DNA of 42,554 nt from Odoribacter sp. (GCA_023663145.1 JAMPHZ010000022.1:1-42554); one strand, 5' to 3'; positions 1 through 8,071 are shown, numbered from the stretch's first letter. Translations and numbers: made by a program. The notes: generated from the sequence alone by a model not told the origin.

Positions 1-17
1 CGCCGAGTTCTTCAAAT

Positions 18-626
18 TTATTGCCTAATTTTGCACTTGCAGGTAGAATCTGCATCATCTATTTGACAATCTTTGAGCGATTTTATTATCTTTTTTGCTA
101 AAGCGGCATCAGTCATCATCTTTGAGACTCCTATGGCAATACCTAATACAAGACCTATAAGGGCGCTGACGAATATCGTTTCATCCTCATCTCCAATAAA
201 ATATGACATCAATACTACGATAAGTGGAATTCCAAGCAGCAAATTAAGACATCTTACCTGAATCATTTTAAGCCGGATTGCAACTGCTCGCTCCGAGGCT
301 TGTACTACTGGCATGAATGAAAGGTTTTCTGCTGTTATGAAATTATGGAGATATGTTGTGAGGGCAAATGAAAAGAGTCCGAAAAGTGCATAAGATATAC
401 AAACCCACAAGGGCTGTAAGAGCACATAATACAGCATAGGCGCCATCAGCGGAAGCAACAGGCCTAAAAAACGGAAAAGGTTAGTACGCCGTGCAAGGCG
501 ATTTTGCAGTGGTGTCACTTTGTGGCGCTGCAGTTCCTCGCTGAGACGACGGTTCTCTTTCCGCAATTTTTCGTTGTCAATTTCTATTGACTTCCATCTA
601 TTTTTTAATTCGTCAATATTATCCAT
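18..626 (-). CDS. four-helix membrane protein paired with ECF sigma factor; candidate anti-sigma factor
   Basis: No family is recognised with confidence. From the ATG at 626 the product is 202 residues: a charged, probably coiled-coil N-terminus (about 1-36), four hydrophobic helices (about 51-69, 73-93, 125-144, 151-172) and a basic C-terminal tail ending in a CKCK motif. A TTG codon at 651-653 would extend it by nine residues and overlap the sigma-factor stop; ATG is preferred here, but the TTG overlap would suit translational coupling. Its position directly downstream of an ECF sigma gene in the same operon is the classic place for a membrane anti-sigma factor. It shows no zinc-binding HxxxCxxC anti-sigma motif, so that role is inferred from context only. 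Confidence 0.75.
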   Translation of the reverse strand: MDNIDELKNRWKSIEIDNEKLRKENRRLSEELQRHKVTPLQNRLARRTNLFRFLGLLLPLMAPMLYYVLLQPLWVCISYALFGLFSFALTTYLHNFITAENLSFMPVVQASERAVAIRLKMIQVRCLNLLLGIPLIVVLMSYFIGDEDETIFVSALIGLVLGIAIGVSKMMTDAALAKKIIKSLKDCQIDDADSTCKCKIRQ

Positions 627-649
627 ATATAATGTAAGAAAGGATAGGT

Positions 650-1153
650 TCAAATGTCCATTTTTTCAGCGTAGTTAGATAACTGTTGTTTCGCACGGAA
701 TAAGCGTGTGGCAACGTTTGCTTTTGAAAGACCGGTCACGGTAGAAATCTCGTCATAGCTTTTTTCGTCAAGCCAAAGCATTATAATTGCCCGGTCAATC
801 GCTCCAAGCTGCGCGATAAGGCGGTATAACCGCCTTACTTCAGCCTCCTTGTTATCGGGAATGTCTGCTACATCAAATCCGTAGTCGAAGCTTTGTGCCA
901 CTACTGTGTGGCGGGATGTGTGACGATGCTGATTTATACAAGTGTTAAGAGCCACGCGATAAATCCATGTTGATTGTTTTGACTCGCCGCGGAAAGTATC
1001 TATTCCTGCCCAAAGGTTTGCCATTACCTCTTGATATAAATCAGCGAATGGCATAGTGGTAGTTGCGTAAACAGAGCAGACCTTGGCGATGATTCCTTTA
1101 TACTCATCGGCCATTTTAAGAAACAGCTGTTGGCGGTCGTCGGTCTTTCTCAT
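650..1153 (-). CDS. ECF-type RNA polymerase sigma factor
   Basis: This is a 167-residue extracytoplasmic-function sigma factor with only regions 2 and 4. Region 2 spans about residues 20-85 and includes the core-binding and -10 segment DLYQEVMANLW, then the aromatic FRGESKQSTWIYRVA stretch. Region 4 (about 110-160) holds the helix-turn-helix YDEISTVTGLSKANVATRLF that reads the -35 element. It would direct RNA polymerase to a small regulon. The gene starts at an ATG and is followed, with overlap or within about 25 bp, by a membrane protein that could control it. No Bacteroides-type promoter consensus is visible upstream, so autoregulation through an ECF promoter is possible but not shown. Confidence 0.93.
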   Translation of the reverse strand: MRKTDDRQQLFLKMADEYKGIIAKVCSVYATTTMPFADLYQEVMANLWAGIDTFRGESKQSTWIYRVALNTCINQHRHTSRHTVVAQSFDYGFDVADIPDNKEAEVRRLYRLIAQLGAIDRAIIMLWLDEKSYDEISTVTGLSKANVATRLFRAKQQLSNYAEKMDI

Positions 1154-1189
1154 TACGTATGATTAGACACCAAAATTTCTGAAAAATTA

Positions 1190-2239
1190 CTATTTTGAAT
1201 AATTTTTCATGGAAACGGCATGCATCTTATCCACAATTGTTCTTAATAAACCGAGATTCAGGTACTTTTTGCCGCTGCCTCCATTAAATGGAACGAGCAT
1301 CTCGCGCAATCGCATGGCTCTGTTGCAAGCAGGAGATGAGTACCCGGGCCCGATAGGTTGGAAATCGAGCGGAATATAGTTGAATGTCACTTTGTCAGTA
1401 GGTGAGCATGGCGGGTAGCCGAGAATAGTCCACATTGTCATCAGTGCAGGTGCATCGCTGGGAGAGTTGACACCTTCAATAACCAAAGAAGCTGTAGAGA
1501 TGTCGCGCGGAATAAAATCACAGTCGGCTACGTATGTCTCGTTCCCGGATAGATAATTGTGCCCTGTAAGGCTATGTAGGAAACTGCGTGAAAGAGTTTC
1601 GGTAAATAACTGGGGGGAAATGCCTGTCTCCTGATCAATTAGCTGCCGCGCAGTGTTGTAGCGTATATAGCCAAACCCTTGACCTTGTACTCCGCTAAAT
1701 GAAAAGTTGGTACGTATTAGATAACCGTCAGGAGAATCATTGACATCGAACTGAATGAATGAATTGTCATCAGTCTCGAAATAAGCTGCCCCACCCTGTG
1801 CATCGATGACTCCAAAGTTGGCCTGCACACCCATTGGCTTGGGTAAGGTTGTAAGCATTGAAGCAAAATCATCGACAGTCACGCATCTTTCAAGCGCGAG
1901 TCGCATAACAATGCCCTCGCGGTCTTTTAGATTAGCGGTATCAGGTGCCAGATTGTATGACGCGGTATTCATGATTGCAAATCCCATTTCATTCATGCCA
2001 GTCCATGCTTCTCGTCGCAAAGAATCGCCATCGTTAAAAAGGGCTGTATATGCAAGGGTCGAATCGGTAGCCTCAATATGATCTATAAAATTTCCTGAAG
2101 CACCAGTATCTCTATGTTTCCATAAAAGCGGACGACCTGAAAGTGAGGCACGCGCGCTCACGATTGCCGAAGTGCAGGCATCGGCTGAGCATGCCGCACT
2201 TGTTATAAATAAAATTGCAGCACAAAGAGTTGTCTTCAT
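1190..2239 (-). CDS. secreted C45-like Ntn hydrolase (acyltransferase/amidase family)
   Basis: This 349-residue protein resembles the N-terminal-nucleophile hydrolases of the C45/penicillin V acylase-related group. A signal-like segment ends at SADA before Cys22-Thr-Ser, so cleavage would expose Cys22 as the catalytic nucleophile. The following RPLLWKHRD stretch matches the conserved substrate-pocket Arg/Asp region of the fold, and later GMNEMGFAIMNT and NFGVIDAQGG are typical core strands. Such enzymes cleave or transfer acyl groups on amide substrates; the substrate cannot be told from sequence. It lies 26 bp after the CotH gene but has its own strong promoter whose -7 box ends only 4 nt before the ATG, so the transcript may be leaderless. 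Confidence 0.82.
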   Translation of the reverse strand: MKTTLCAAILFITSAACSADACTSAIVSARASLSGRPLLWKHRDTGASGNFIDHIEATDSTLAYTALFNDGDSLRREAWTGMNEMGFAIMNTASYNLAPDTANLKDREGIVMRLALERCVTVDDFASMLTTLPKPMGVQANFGVIDAQGGAAYFETDDNSFIQFDVNDSPDGYLIRTNFSFSGVQGQGFGYIRYNTARQLIDQETGISPQLFTETLSRSFLHSLTGHNYLSGNETYVADCDFIPRDISTASLVIEGVNSPSDAPALMTMWTILGYPPCSPTDKVTFNYIPLDFQPIGPGYSSPACNRAMRLREMLVPFNGGSGKKYLNLGLLRTIVDKMHAVSMKNYSK

Positions 2240-2243
2240 GCTG

Positions 2244-2275
2244 CAAAGATAATAATAAGAATTGGTTATAACAAA
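2244..2275 (-). promoter_or_regulatory. Bacteroides-type promoter of the C45 hydrolase gene
   Basis: On the minus strand, TTTG (2272-2275) is followed by 20 nt and TATCTTTG (2244-2251), which fits the Bacteroidota primary sigma consensus exactly. The -7 box ends 4 nt before the ATG at 2239, and the promoter overlaps the end of the CotH coding region. Confidence 0.75.
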
Positions 2276-3984
2276 ATCTTCTTGCCGTTTACAATGTAAA
2301 ATCCGGGAGAAAGAGACGTAATAGTTGTAGTGCCGGCGCTGACATTTATAATGCGGGAACGACCGGAAAGATCGTAGAGCTGGAGCGTGGTGTCAACAGG
2401 GGACGTAATGATCAGTGCGCCTTGGTTGCTGTATATGGAGATTTGTTCTCTATCGGTATCGGCAATGCCCTCTGATATAACACCTTCACGGTTGTAAATC
2501 GCGTTGTTGACAAAGTTCAGGTCTGCCGTCTGATTATCGTCTTTGGCTTTACCGTTGTTGAATATTATCTGTGTGCCTGGAGGTAATATTCCGGCTTCAA
2601 ATTCGCAATCCCACATACCTGTAGTTTCATTAAATGTGAGAGGAGAGCCCGGCCAATCGCCGAGATACAAGTTTACATGGTCATCTGTAACACTCCAACA
2701 ATAGGCGTATACCTGATTCCATTTTGGATTTCCGTTGTCTGAAAAACATACGTTGTAGCCGGATTTGATTTCCCATTGTTTGTTGAGCCAGCGTGTTGAT
2801 TCCCTGAGGCGTGAGATTACGGTATTGACGCGATCGGCGAAAGGTTGATTGTTATATTGTGGCCATCGTGTGGCATCTGCTTCTACTGCAGAGGCTATTT
2901 TTGCTGCATATGCATCAATATAGCTATATATTTCATTTAGTCTGCCGGTTGAGAATTCTGACCATACATTCTTTATTGTATTTTGGAAATGAGGATGACG
3001 GCACATTTGCTCAATCCAAGTCTGATGCCATTGGCGCCCATGATATATGTATTGTGTCTTATTGTAGGTGAATGCGTTACCGAAATCCCACACTGGGCCG
3101 AACATCCATTTACCGTCACCCTTGTTTTTATACATGTAGCAACTTCCGTGGAATGATTCATAGTCATCAACCACCTCCTGCACGATATAGTATCGTGCAA
3201 GTATATCGGTGTCGACGTAGTCTTCCCATGTGTCGTTTTCAAGATCGGGATCATATATAGCATCGTTGATTGAGTTTACCTGACCAAGCAGATATGATTC
3301 CTGCATCGGTGACAATTCCTCGGGAGTCTTATATGTAAAGATAATGGGTGTGTTATCTTCATCTTTTTCATTTATAGTGACATGAGGGTCAGAGTCATAG
3401 TTGTCTATTTCCACAAGCCATCCGCCGGTGATTTCATCAGGAGATGTCGCGAGGTCAGGTTGTTCAATAATGTTGACCCTTTTTTTGTCTACACGAATTG
3501 TTTCTGTAAGGAAATACAGACCTATGTAATCACCATTGAGTACAACTTCAAGCGGGGCGTCAGCAGGTGTCCATGGCATACCTATAAGACGCGACAACTG
3601 AAATCCGACGATGTTACGCATGAAGCCGAATGTATCATCGGCATGGGCAAGCAGTGCGAAGTGCTTGCTTTTATCAAGCCCGAGCAATGGTTGTTTTTCA
3701 GCAAGTTTGATTCTATATGGCTTTTTGTCGAATCCCCACCATGAATAATTTCCACGGCCTCTTATCTGCATCTCAAGTGGATTTTCGGCGGATCCTAATG
3801 CCTCAACACCCTCCTGTCCCATGGGGTCAATGTAATATGTGGCTTTGATATAAACTTCTTTCGAGTCTATGGCCGTGTTATTCTCCGTATTTATAAACAT
3901 AACCGGTAGAGTACCGGAATAAGTTGCAGCATCAACTGCCATAGCAACCGCTGTCATAAGGGTTGCAATCAAAAATTTCTTCAT
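2266..3984 (-). CDS. secreted CotH kinase-family protein with starch-binding-like and C-terminal sorting-like domains
   Basis: The likely start is the ATG at 3984, giving 572 residues with a signal peptide (MKKFLIATLMTAVAMAVDAA). An upstream in-frame start at 4047 would put 21 non-signal residues ahead of it and is not used. Residues about 70-390 form a CotH-like kinase domain, with MQIRGRGNYSW, KKPYRIKL, ADAPLEVVLNGDYIGLYFL and the hallmark PVWDFGNAF. Residues about 421-500 (VYAYCW, WPG, IIFNNG, QTADLNF) resemble a CBM26/starch-binding module. Residues about 513-572 end in LYDLSGR...GFYIVNGKKILL, similar to type IX secretion C-terminal domains. CotH proteins are atypical secreted protein kinases; the target here is unknown. 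It is probably outer surface or secreted. Confidence 0.88.
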   Translation of the reverse strand: MKKFLIATLMTAVAMAVDAATYSGTLPVMFINTENNTAIDSKEVYIKATYYIDPMGQEGVEALGSAENPLEMQIRGRGNYSWWGFDKKPYRIKLAEKQPLLGLDKSKHFALLAHADDTFGFMRNIVGFQLSRLIGMPWTPADAPLEVVLNGDYIGLYFLTETIRVDKKRVNIIEQPDLATSPDEITGGWLVEIDNYDSDPHVTINEKDEDNTPIIFTYKTPEELSPMQESYLLGQVNSINDAIYDPDLENDTWEDYVDTDILARYYIVQEVVDDYESFHGSCYMYKNKGDGKWMFGPVWDFGNAFTYNKTQYIYHGRQWHQTWIEQMCRHPHFQNTIKNVWSEFSTGRLNEIYSYIDAYAAKIASAVEADATRWPQYNNQPFADRVNTVISRLRESTRWLNKQWEIKSGYNVCFSDNGNPKWNQVYAYCWSVTDDHVNLYLGDWPGSPLTFNETTGMWDCEFEAGILPPGTQIIFNNGKAKDDNQTADLNFVNNAIYNREGVISEGIADTDREQISIYSNQGALIITSPVDTTLQLYDLSGRSRIINVSAGTTTITSLSPGFYIVNGKKILL

Positions 3985-3998
3985 TATATGATATAAAA

Positions 3999-4038
3999 TT
4001 TGCACTGCCGTATGACAATTTGTCATCGACAGTGCAAA
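3999..4038 (-). terminator. hairpin between ridA and the CotH gene; terminator or 5' leader structure
   Basis: TTTGCACTG (3999-4007) pairs with CAGTGCAAA (4030-4038), and a nested TGACAATTTGTCA palindrome (4013-4025) forms the top of the stem. On the minus strand it is followed by TTTTATAT, so it can terminate the DUF3108-YihY-RidA transcript. A TAnnTTTG box (TATATTTG, 4035-4042) overlaps its first arm, but no good -33 element is seen. Confidence 0.6.
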
Positions 4039-4060
4039 TATACGCATTTATTTTCAATAA

Positions 4061-4435
4061 TCAGCGTAGTGCAAGCACTTCAATCTCTACAAGTACTTTT
4101 TTAGGTAGTTCCTTTACAGCAACAGCTGAACGCGCGGGATAAGGGGCCGTAAAAGCTTCGCCGTACACTTCATTCATAGCCTGGAAATCACCCATGTCGG
4201 CAAGGTATACTGTTGTCTTTACGACATTATCAAGAGTGAGGCCGGCTTCGTTGAGTATTGCTGTAACGTTGGCCAAAGCCTGTATTGTCTGGGCTTTTAT
4301 GCCTTCGGGAATTTTTCCATCGGCCGGATTGATTGGAATCTGGCCTGATGCAAAAACAAAAGAACCTGTGTCAATAGCCTGGCTGTAAGGGCCGATTGCG
4401 CCAGGTGCATTTAGTGTGGCAATAATTTTTTTCAT
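4061..4435 (-). CDS. ridA: RidA-family reactive imine/enamine deaminase
   Basis: This 124-residue protein matches the YjgF/YER057c/UK114 (RidA) family over its full usual length. Family hallmarks are GPYSQAI near the N-terminus, FASGQIPINP, LANVTAIL, VVKTTVYLADM and the C-terminal PARSAVAVKELPKKVLVEIE. Arg102 corresponds to the catalytic Arg that binds the substrate carboxylate, and Glu117 lies in the motif carrying the water-positioning Glu. It hydrolyses 2-aminoacrylate and similar enamines made by PLP enzymes, protecting other PLP enzymes from damage. It is the last gene of the DUF3108-YihY-RidA operon, 7 bp after the YihY stop. Confidence 0.95.
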   Translation of the reverse strand: MKKIIATLNAPGAIGPYSQAIDTGSFVFASGQIPINPADGKIPEGIKAQTIQALANVTAILNEAGLTLDNVVKTTVYLADMGDFQAMNEVYGEAFTAPYPARSAVAVKELPKKVLVEIEVLALR

Positions 4436-4442
4436 GTCGAAG

Positions 4443-5792
4443 TTATTTTATGGTTATATCGTTGAGCATCATTTGTGATGTTATTTTAGTTTCGTTTTCT
4501 ACTATGGTATCATATTGAGCATTTACGCCGGGAAAGTTTCGGTCAAAATCCGGGATGAAACCGCTTGATCCTGAACGGTCGAGTTTCTCGAATACAGTCG
4601 CTACCGAAAGTGATGATATGTCAACAGCAGGTTGGAAGCCTTTGATTTCTTTGACGGGGTCAATTTCGACAATTGAGAAAATGTTCGCCTTGACCATGCG
4701 GTCGCAGATACTGGTGACAAGTTTGGGAGGCAAGTTGTATTTTGCGGCAAGGAAGGTAACAGTTGTGCCTCCCTGCCCTTTGGCAAAGCGTTGTACAACC
4801 ACAGCACCTACCGCTATTGTAAGCCGGGCGTAGTATGAGGAGGATATGGTGCTGATAGCATCACGGAAGCTATACATGAATATATTCTGCGATGAGTAGC
4901 ATATCAGAGCGCCGGCAAACATGACTAAATATACCAATTGGAGCCATATCAGCATCAACGGCAGGAAAGAGAATGAACCATATATCGCATTATAGCGTGC
5001 CACATACATTTGACCGGTAATGAATATCCATTGTAGCACCATATATCCAGTACCTGCGAGGATACCCGGAATGATTGCATTCTTGAACTTCACTTTTGTG
5101 TTTGGCATGAGAACGTAGAGTAGCATGAAGAACAGCCATATCAGAACCCATGATGAGCACTCTATTATCCATGAGATTATTGGTGTCATGAATGAAAAAT
5201 GGAAGATGGCGTTGAGTGTTGAACTCAGCAACATTGTGAGTCCGCTGGCACATACCATTACAATCGGTAGGATGAGTAACATGGCTGTGTAGTCTGTGAT
5301 TTTACGGCCGAGTGACCGGCCTTCCCTCACACCCCATATCAGATTCATTGTATCTTCAATGTTGCCGATAAGCGATATGAGGGTCCATAACAGGAATAAA
5401 ATTCCGACACCTACAAAGATGCCTTCCGACGATTGGCTAAGATAAGAGTCAACAAAGTTGAGTGCATATCCGACGGCCTGCTTCTGAGCGGGAAACATGT
5501 TCATGAGTTCATCCTGTATGACGGATTGTAGTCCGAATCCGCGGCCAATTGCAAAAATAAGGGCCAAGGCGGGAACTACGGCAAGCAGGGTGCGGTAAGT
5601 CATGGCACATGCCTGGGTCTGCAGGTCAGTATTGAAAAAAGAACGGACCGAGAGATTAAGAGTTTTTATAGTGTTGACTTTCCATGAATGGCTCGTATCC
5701 TGCCAAACACCTTTGGAACAGTATTCCCAAAGATTTATAGCCTTGGTATATAAATTCTTCATGAAGCTAATGATTCCCATGGTGTGTATCAT
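4443..5792 (-). CDS. YihY/BrkB-family inner membrane protein
   Basis: This is a polytopic YihY/virulence factor BrkB (UPF0761-like) protein. The family core is clear: QACAMTYRTLLAVVPALALI, the long SLIGNIEDTMNLIWGVREGRS motif, about six membrane helices, and LIWLQLVYLVMFAGALICY. A cytoplasmic C-terminal segment of about 100 residues follows and resembles a winged-helix-like extension. The ATG at 5792 overlaps the stop of the upstream gene (ATGA), giving 449 residues. Alternatives are the ATGs at 5780 and 5762, and 27 additional upstream codons lie inside the preceding gene. The transport role of the family is unsettled. It is cotranscribed with the DUF3108 gene and ridA. Confidence 0.88.
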   Translation of the reverse strand: MIHTMGIISFMKNLYTKAINLWEYCSKGVWQDTSHSWKVNTIKTLNLSVRSFFNTDLQTQACAMTYRTLLAVVPALALIFAIGRGFGLQSVIQDELMNMFPAQKQAVGYALNFVDSYLSQSSEGIFVGVGILFLLWTLISLIGNIEDTMNLIWGVREGRSLGRKITDYTAMLLILPIVMVCASGLTMLLSSTLNAIFHFSFMTPIISWIIECSSWVLIWLFFMLLYVLMPNTKVKFKNAIIPGILAGTGYMVLQWIFITGQMYVARYNAIYGSFSFLPLMLIWLQLVYLVMFAGALICYSSQNIFMYSFRDAISTISSSYYARLTIAVGAVVVQRFAKGQGGTTVTFLAAKYNLPPKLVTSICDRMVKANIFSIVEIDPVKEIKGFQPAVDISSLSVATVFEKLDRSGSSGFIPDFDRNFPGVNAQYDTIVENETKITSQMMLNDITIK

Positions 5793-6541
5793 ATTAGTTG
5801 GCAACGTACTTTGCCTACAGGTAGTTTGCCCTCGAGTTGAACAGGAATGCGCCTGTTGTCGGCTGTAATCCATGCATCCATATCATCGGAAGTACGTTTA
5901 CCTCCGTCACCGGTGAATATAAAGGTGATGTGATAGCATTTGTAGGCTTTTCCGTCAAGTTCGAGGTTTACTGTCCCGTGGTATTTCAATGTAAGAGATT
6001 CCTTGCGCTTGCCGGAAAATATTGTGATTGTCTCTCTTTGGCCCTGATGCCATTGTTCAAAAGGGAGCGCCCTCATATAATAGAATGAGGAGAGCATGTC
6101 AACTGTAGTTCCGATTGATGTGAGGGTAAGTTGTTGGTTTACACTTTCCTTGCCTTTTTTTATTACACGTCGTGTGCACATCCCTGTCACAGTGCTTCCT
6201 GAATAAGAGAATCTAACTGTGTCATGCTTATATTCACCACCCTCATGTGCGATTTTTTCATAAAAGAGAGGTAAGAAACCCTCTTTGTCAATTCTTCCGT
6301 TCAAGGTGTCGCGCACACTGTATATGCGGTCAGCCCACGGTGCGGATGCAGCTGTAAGGCAAGCCGCATAGTGGTCACCGCGATCAGTGAACGTGAGGGT
6401 GGCAGTGCCGGCCTGCTTGTTTATCAACCCCCATTTGTACATTACCCGATAGGAGAGTCTTTCGTTGGAAAACGTCATAGAAGCCATTGCGGTGACTGTT
6501 GCAGTCACAATTAAGGCTATTAGCATTATCAGTTTTTTCAT
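5789..6541 (-). CDS. DUF3108 domain periplasmic protein
   Basis: This 250-residue exported protein starts with a signal peptide (MKKLIMLIALIVTATVTAMA). The remainder fits DUF3108: ERLSYRVMYKWGLINKQAGTATLTF near the start is the recurring family opening, followed by alternating beta-strands and DAWITADNRRIPVQLEGKLPVG at the end. DUF3108 proteins are predicted periplasmic beta-structures of unknown role, often near envelope genes. It is the first gene of a three-gene operon and overlaps the YihY start by 4 nt. No promoter of the usual Bacteroidota type is obvious in the 110 bp upstream. Confidence 0.85.
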   Translation of the reverse strand: MKKLIMLIALIVTATVTAMASMTFSNERLSYRVMYKWGLINKQAGTATLTFTDRGDHYAACLTAASAPWADRIYSVRDTLNGRIDKEGFLPLFYEKIAHEGGEYKHDTVRFSYSGSTVTGMCTRRVIKKGKESVNQQLTLTSIGTTVDMLSSFYYMRALPFEQWHQGQRETITIFSGKRKESLTLKYHGTVNLELDGKAYKCYHITFIFTGDGGKRTSDDMDAWITADNRRIPVQLEGKLPVGKVRCQLI

Positions 6542-6650
6542 CTTATTTTCAGGTTTTTCCGAAATGTAAGCCGTTTTTTTGTTTTGACTGATAAGCTAAC
6601 TCTATGTTTAACCCTACCTGACGAATAGTTCAAAAAATACGACTTATAGA

Positions 6651-7097
6651 CTATATAACGGGAATTTTGACACAAAGTTTCCGGTGAGTGCCTATTCCTA
6701 TGTTCGGGGCATGTGCATCTTCGGGGAAAAAAACAGCCATTTGTCCCGGTTTCACTTCAATCATACACTGTGCAATGTCACCATAGAAGGCGACATCTGT
6801 TTCTTCGTTATATTTGCTTTGGATGAGGGTTATGTCGCTCAGCGGATTCCAGCCTATGGTTTCTACTCCTTTCAGCGGTATGTGAATGTCGATGTAACGG
6901 CGGTGACTCTCAAGTAAAGCCCTTTCACGCGGTATCAATCCGGGAGCTTCTGCTTTTACCTTGATACCTGAAGTAAGAATAGTCTCACCTTCCTCAAAAT
7001 TATCGGAGTTAAAATCGTATAGGAATTCAAGAATTGCGTCGAGTCCCGGGATTGAGTGACGGTAACGGGCAGCTTCGCTGATATTACAAAGAATCAT
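6651..7097 (-). CDS. YhcH/YjgK/YiaL family protein (DUF386)
   Basis: The 148-residue protein fits the YhcH/EbgC family of small cupin-like beta-sandwich proteins at the usual length. Visible family features are ESHRRYIDIHIPLKGVETIGW, the FYGDIAQCMIEVKPGQMAVFFPEDAHAP stretch (metal-site His and acidic residues, here quoted as the landmark FFPEDAHAP) and the terminal RKLCVKIPV. Members have been tied to sialic acid or sugar metabolism, for example as an anomerase or a beta-galactosidase accessory, but the substrate here is unknown. It sits 9 bp downstream of thymidine kinase and is probably cotranscribed with it, a pairing that gives no functional clue. Confidence 0.88.
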   Translation of the reverse strand: MILCNISEAARYRHSIPGLDAILEFLYDFNSDNFEEGETILTSGIKVKAEAPGLIPRERALLESHRRYIDIHIPLKGVETIGWNPLSDITLIQSKYNEETDVAFYGDIAQCMIEVKPGQMAVFFPEDAHAPNIGIGTHRKLCVKIPVI

Positions 7098-7106
7098 ATT
7101 ATATAA

Positions 7107-7733
7107 TTATAAGTCAAAAGGTAACATGGCGCGTGATATCTGTTCGATGTGCTTATTTCGCCAGCATTTGCGGCAGACTGCCACATAGCGGTCATCACCT
7201 CCGATCTCAACTTGCGCGCCCTCATTGACAAAGTCTCCGTTTGAGTCTATACGTGCATTGACAATGGTCTTGTGACCGCAATTGCATGTCGATTTTATCT
7301 CATCAATTGTGTCGGCAATTTCAAAGAGGCGTCGTGATCCTTCGAAAAGATGTGTCTGGAAGTCGGTGCGCAGACCGTAGCATATTACATTGCTGCCAAA
7401 GTCGTCCACCACGCGCGATAGTTGGTCGACTTGCTGCGTTGTGAGGAACTGTGCTTCATCTATAAGGTACCAATCGACAATCCGGTTCTGTGATTTATAT
7501 ATCTCACGGGCGAGTTCATAAAGGTCGGTATTGTTGTATATCCACCGGCATTCACGCTCTATACCAATTCTTGAATGAATCACGTTTCGCGACTCGCGGT
7601 TGTCAATGATCGGTTTAAGGCACATATAATCCATATGCCGCTCTTCAAAATTATAAGCTGTCGTAAGCAGGAGGGCTGTTTTCGCCGAACCCATTGTGCC
7701 GTATCTGAAATATAATTTACCTTTTCTATACAT
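7107..7733 (-). CDS. tdk: thymidine kinase (type II)
   Basis: Thymidine kinase phosphorylates thymidine to dTMP with ATP in the salvage pathway. The 208-residue protein has a P-loop at residues 12-19 (GTMGSAKT), the catalytic-Glu motif DEAQF at 91-95 (Glu92 as general base), and zinc ligands Cys149, Cys151, Cys186 and Cys189. The first zinc pair is CxC rather than the CxxC of E. coli Tdk. It starts at an ATG at 7733 with a strong promoter about 30 bp upstream and is followed by the YhcH gene. It is a cytoplasmic homotetramer in characterised relatives. Confidence 0.95.
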   Translation of the reverse strand: MYRKGKLYFRYGTMGSAKTALLLTTAYNFEERHMDYMCLKPIIDNRESRNVIHSRIGIERECRWIYNNTDLYELAREIYKSQNRIVDWYLIDEAQFLTTQQVDQLSRVVDDFGSNVICYGLRTDFQTHLFEGSRRLFEIADTIDEIKSTCNCGHKTIVNARIDSNGDFVNEGAQVEIGGDDRYVAVCRKCWRNKHIEQISRAMLPFDL

Positions 7734-7761
7734 CGGTTAATCTGCAGAAAGAATAATAAGC

Positions 7762-7793
7762 CAAAGTTAGTAACAAAAAACCGATGTGGCAAA
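7762..7793 (-). promoter_or_regulatory. Bacteroides-type promoter of the tdk operon
   Basis: On the minus strand TTTG (7790-7793) is followed by 20 nt and TAACTTTG (7762-7769), a full consensus match. It sits 29 bp upstream of the tdk ATG and downstream of the ferredoxin terminator. Confidence 0.75.
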
Positions 7794-7845
7794 AAAGCAG
7801 AAATAAAAAAACGGTAGATTGTTGATAAATTGTGATGCAACGAAT

Positions 7846-7874
7846 GTAAAAAGGCCTCTCGATTGAGAGGCCTT
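7846..7874 (-). terminator. rho-independent terminator after the ferredoxin gene
   Basis: A perfect 10-bp stem AAGGCCTCTC (7851-7860) / GAGAGGCCTT (7865-7874) with a GATT loop is followed on the minus strand by a T-run (TTTTT ending near 7846). It lies 27 bp after the ferredoxin stop codon. Confidence 0.85.
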
Positions 7875-7900
7875 GAATGATAATTTTGCGTTAAGCCTGA

Positions 7901-8071
7901 TTATTGCGGGGGCAGAATTGCGTCATTGGGGCAAACTGCAGCGCAAGAACCACATTCAATGCAGGTATCGGGATCGATGTGGTAGATTTCGCCTTCTGAA
8001 ATAGCTTCAACGGGGCATTCAGGCAGACAAGTGCCGCATGCAACGCATTGGTCGGTGATTACGTAAGCCAT
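7901..8071 (-). CDS. small 2[4Fe-4S] ferredoxin
   Basis: The 56-residue protein is a bacterial-type ferredoxin with two CxxCxxCxxxC(P) clusters: Cys9, 12, 15, 19 and Cys37, 40, 43, 47. It is a soluble low-potential electron carrier, for example for pyruvate:ferredoxin oxidoreductase or Rnf in anaerobes. The start is the ATG at 8071, matching the canonical MAYVITDxC opening; a longer frame to 8122 runs into its own promoter and is rejected. It is monocistronic, with a promoter box at 8120-8127 and a strong terminator downstream. Confidence 0.95.
   Translation of the reverse strand: MAYVITDQCVACGTCLPECPVEAISEGEIYHIDPDTCIECGSCAAVCPNDAILPPQ

Noticed and set aside
1..17. Possible end of another gene at the left edge
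   Set aside because: Seventeen bases downstream of the first gene are too few to assign any feature.
3382..3744. 120-codon plus-strand frame inside the CotH gene
   Set aside because: No start context or recognisable domain, and the minus-strand CotH frame is continuous with clear family motifs.
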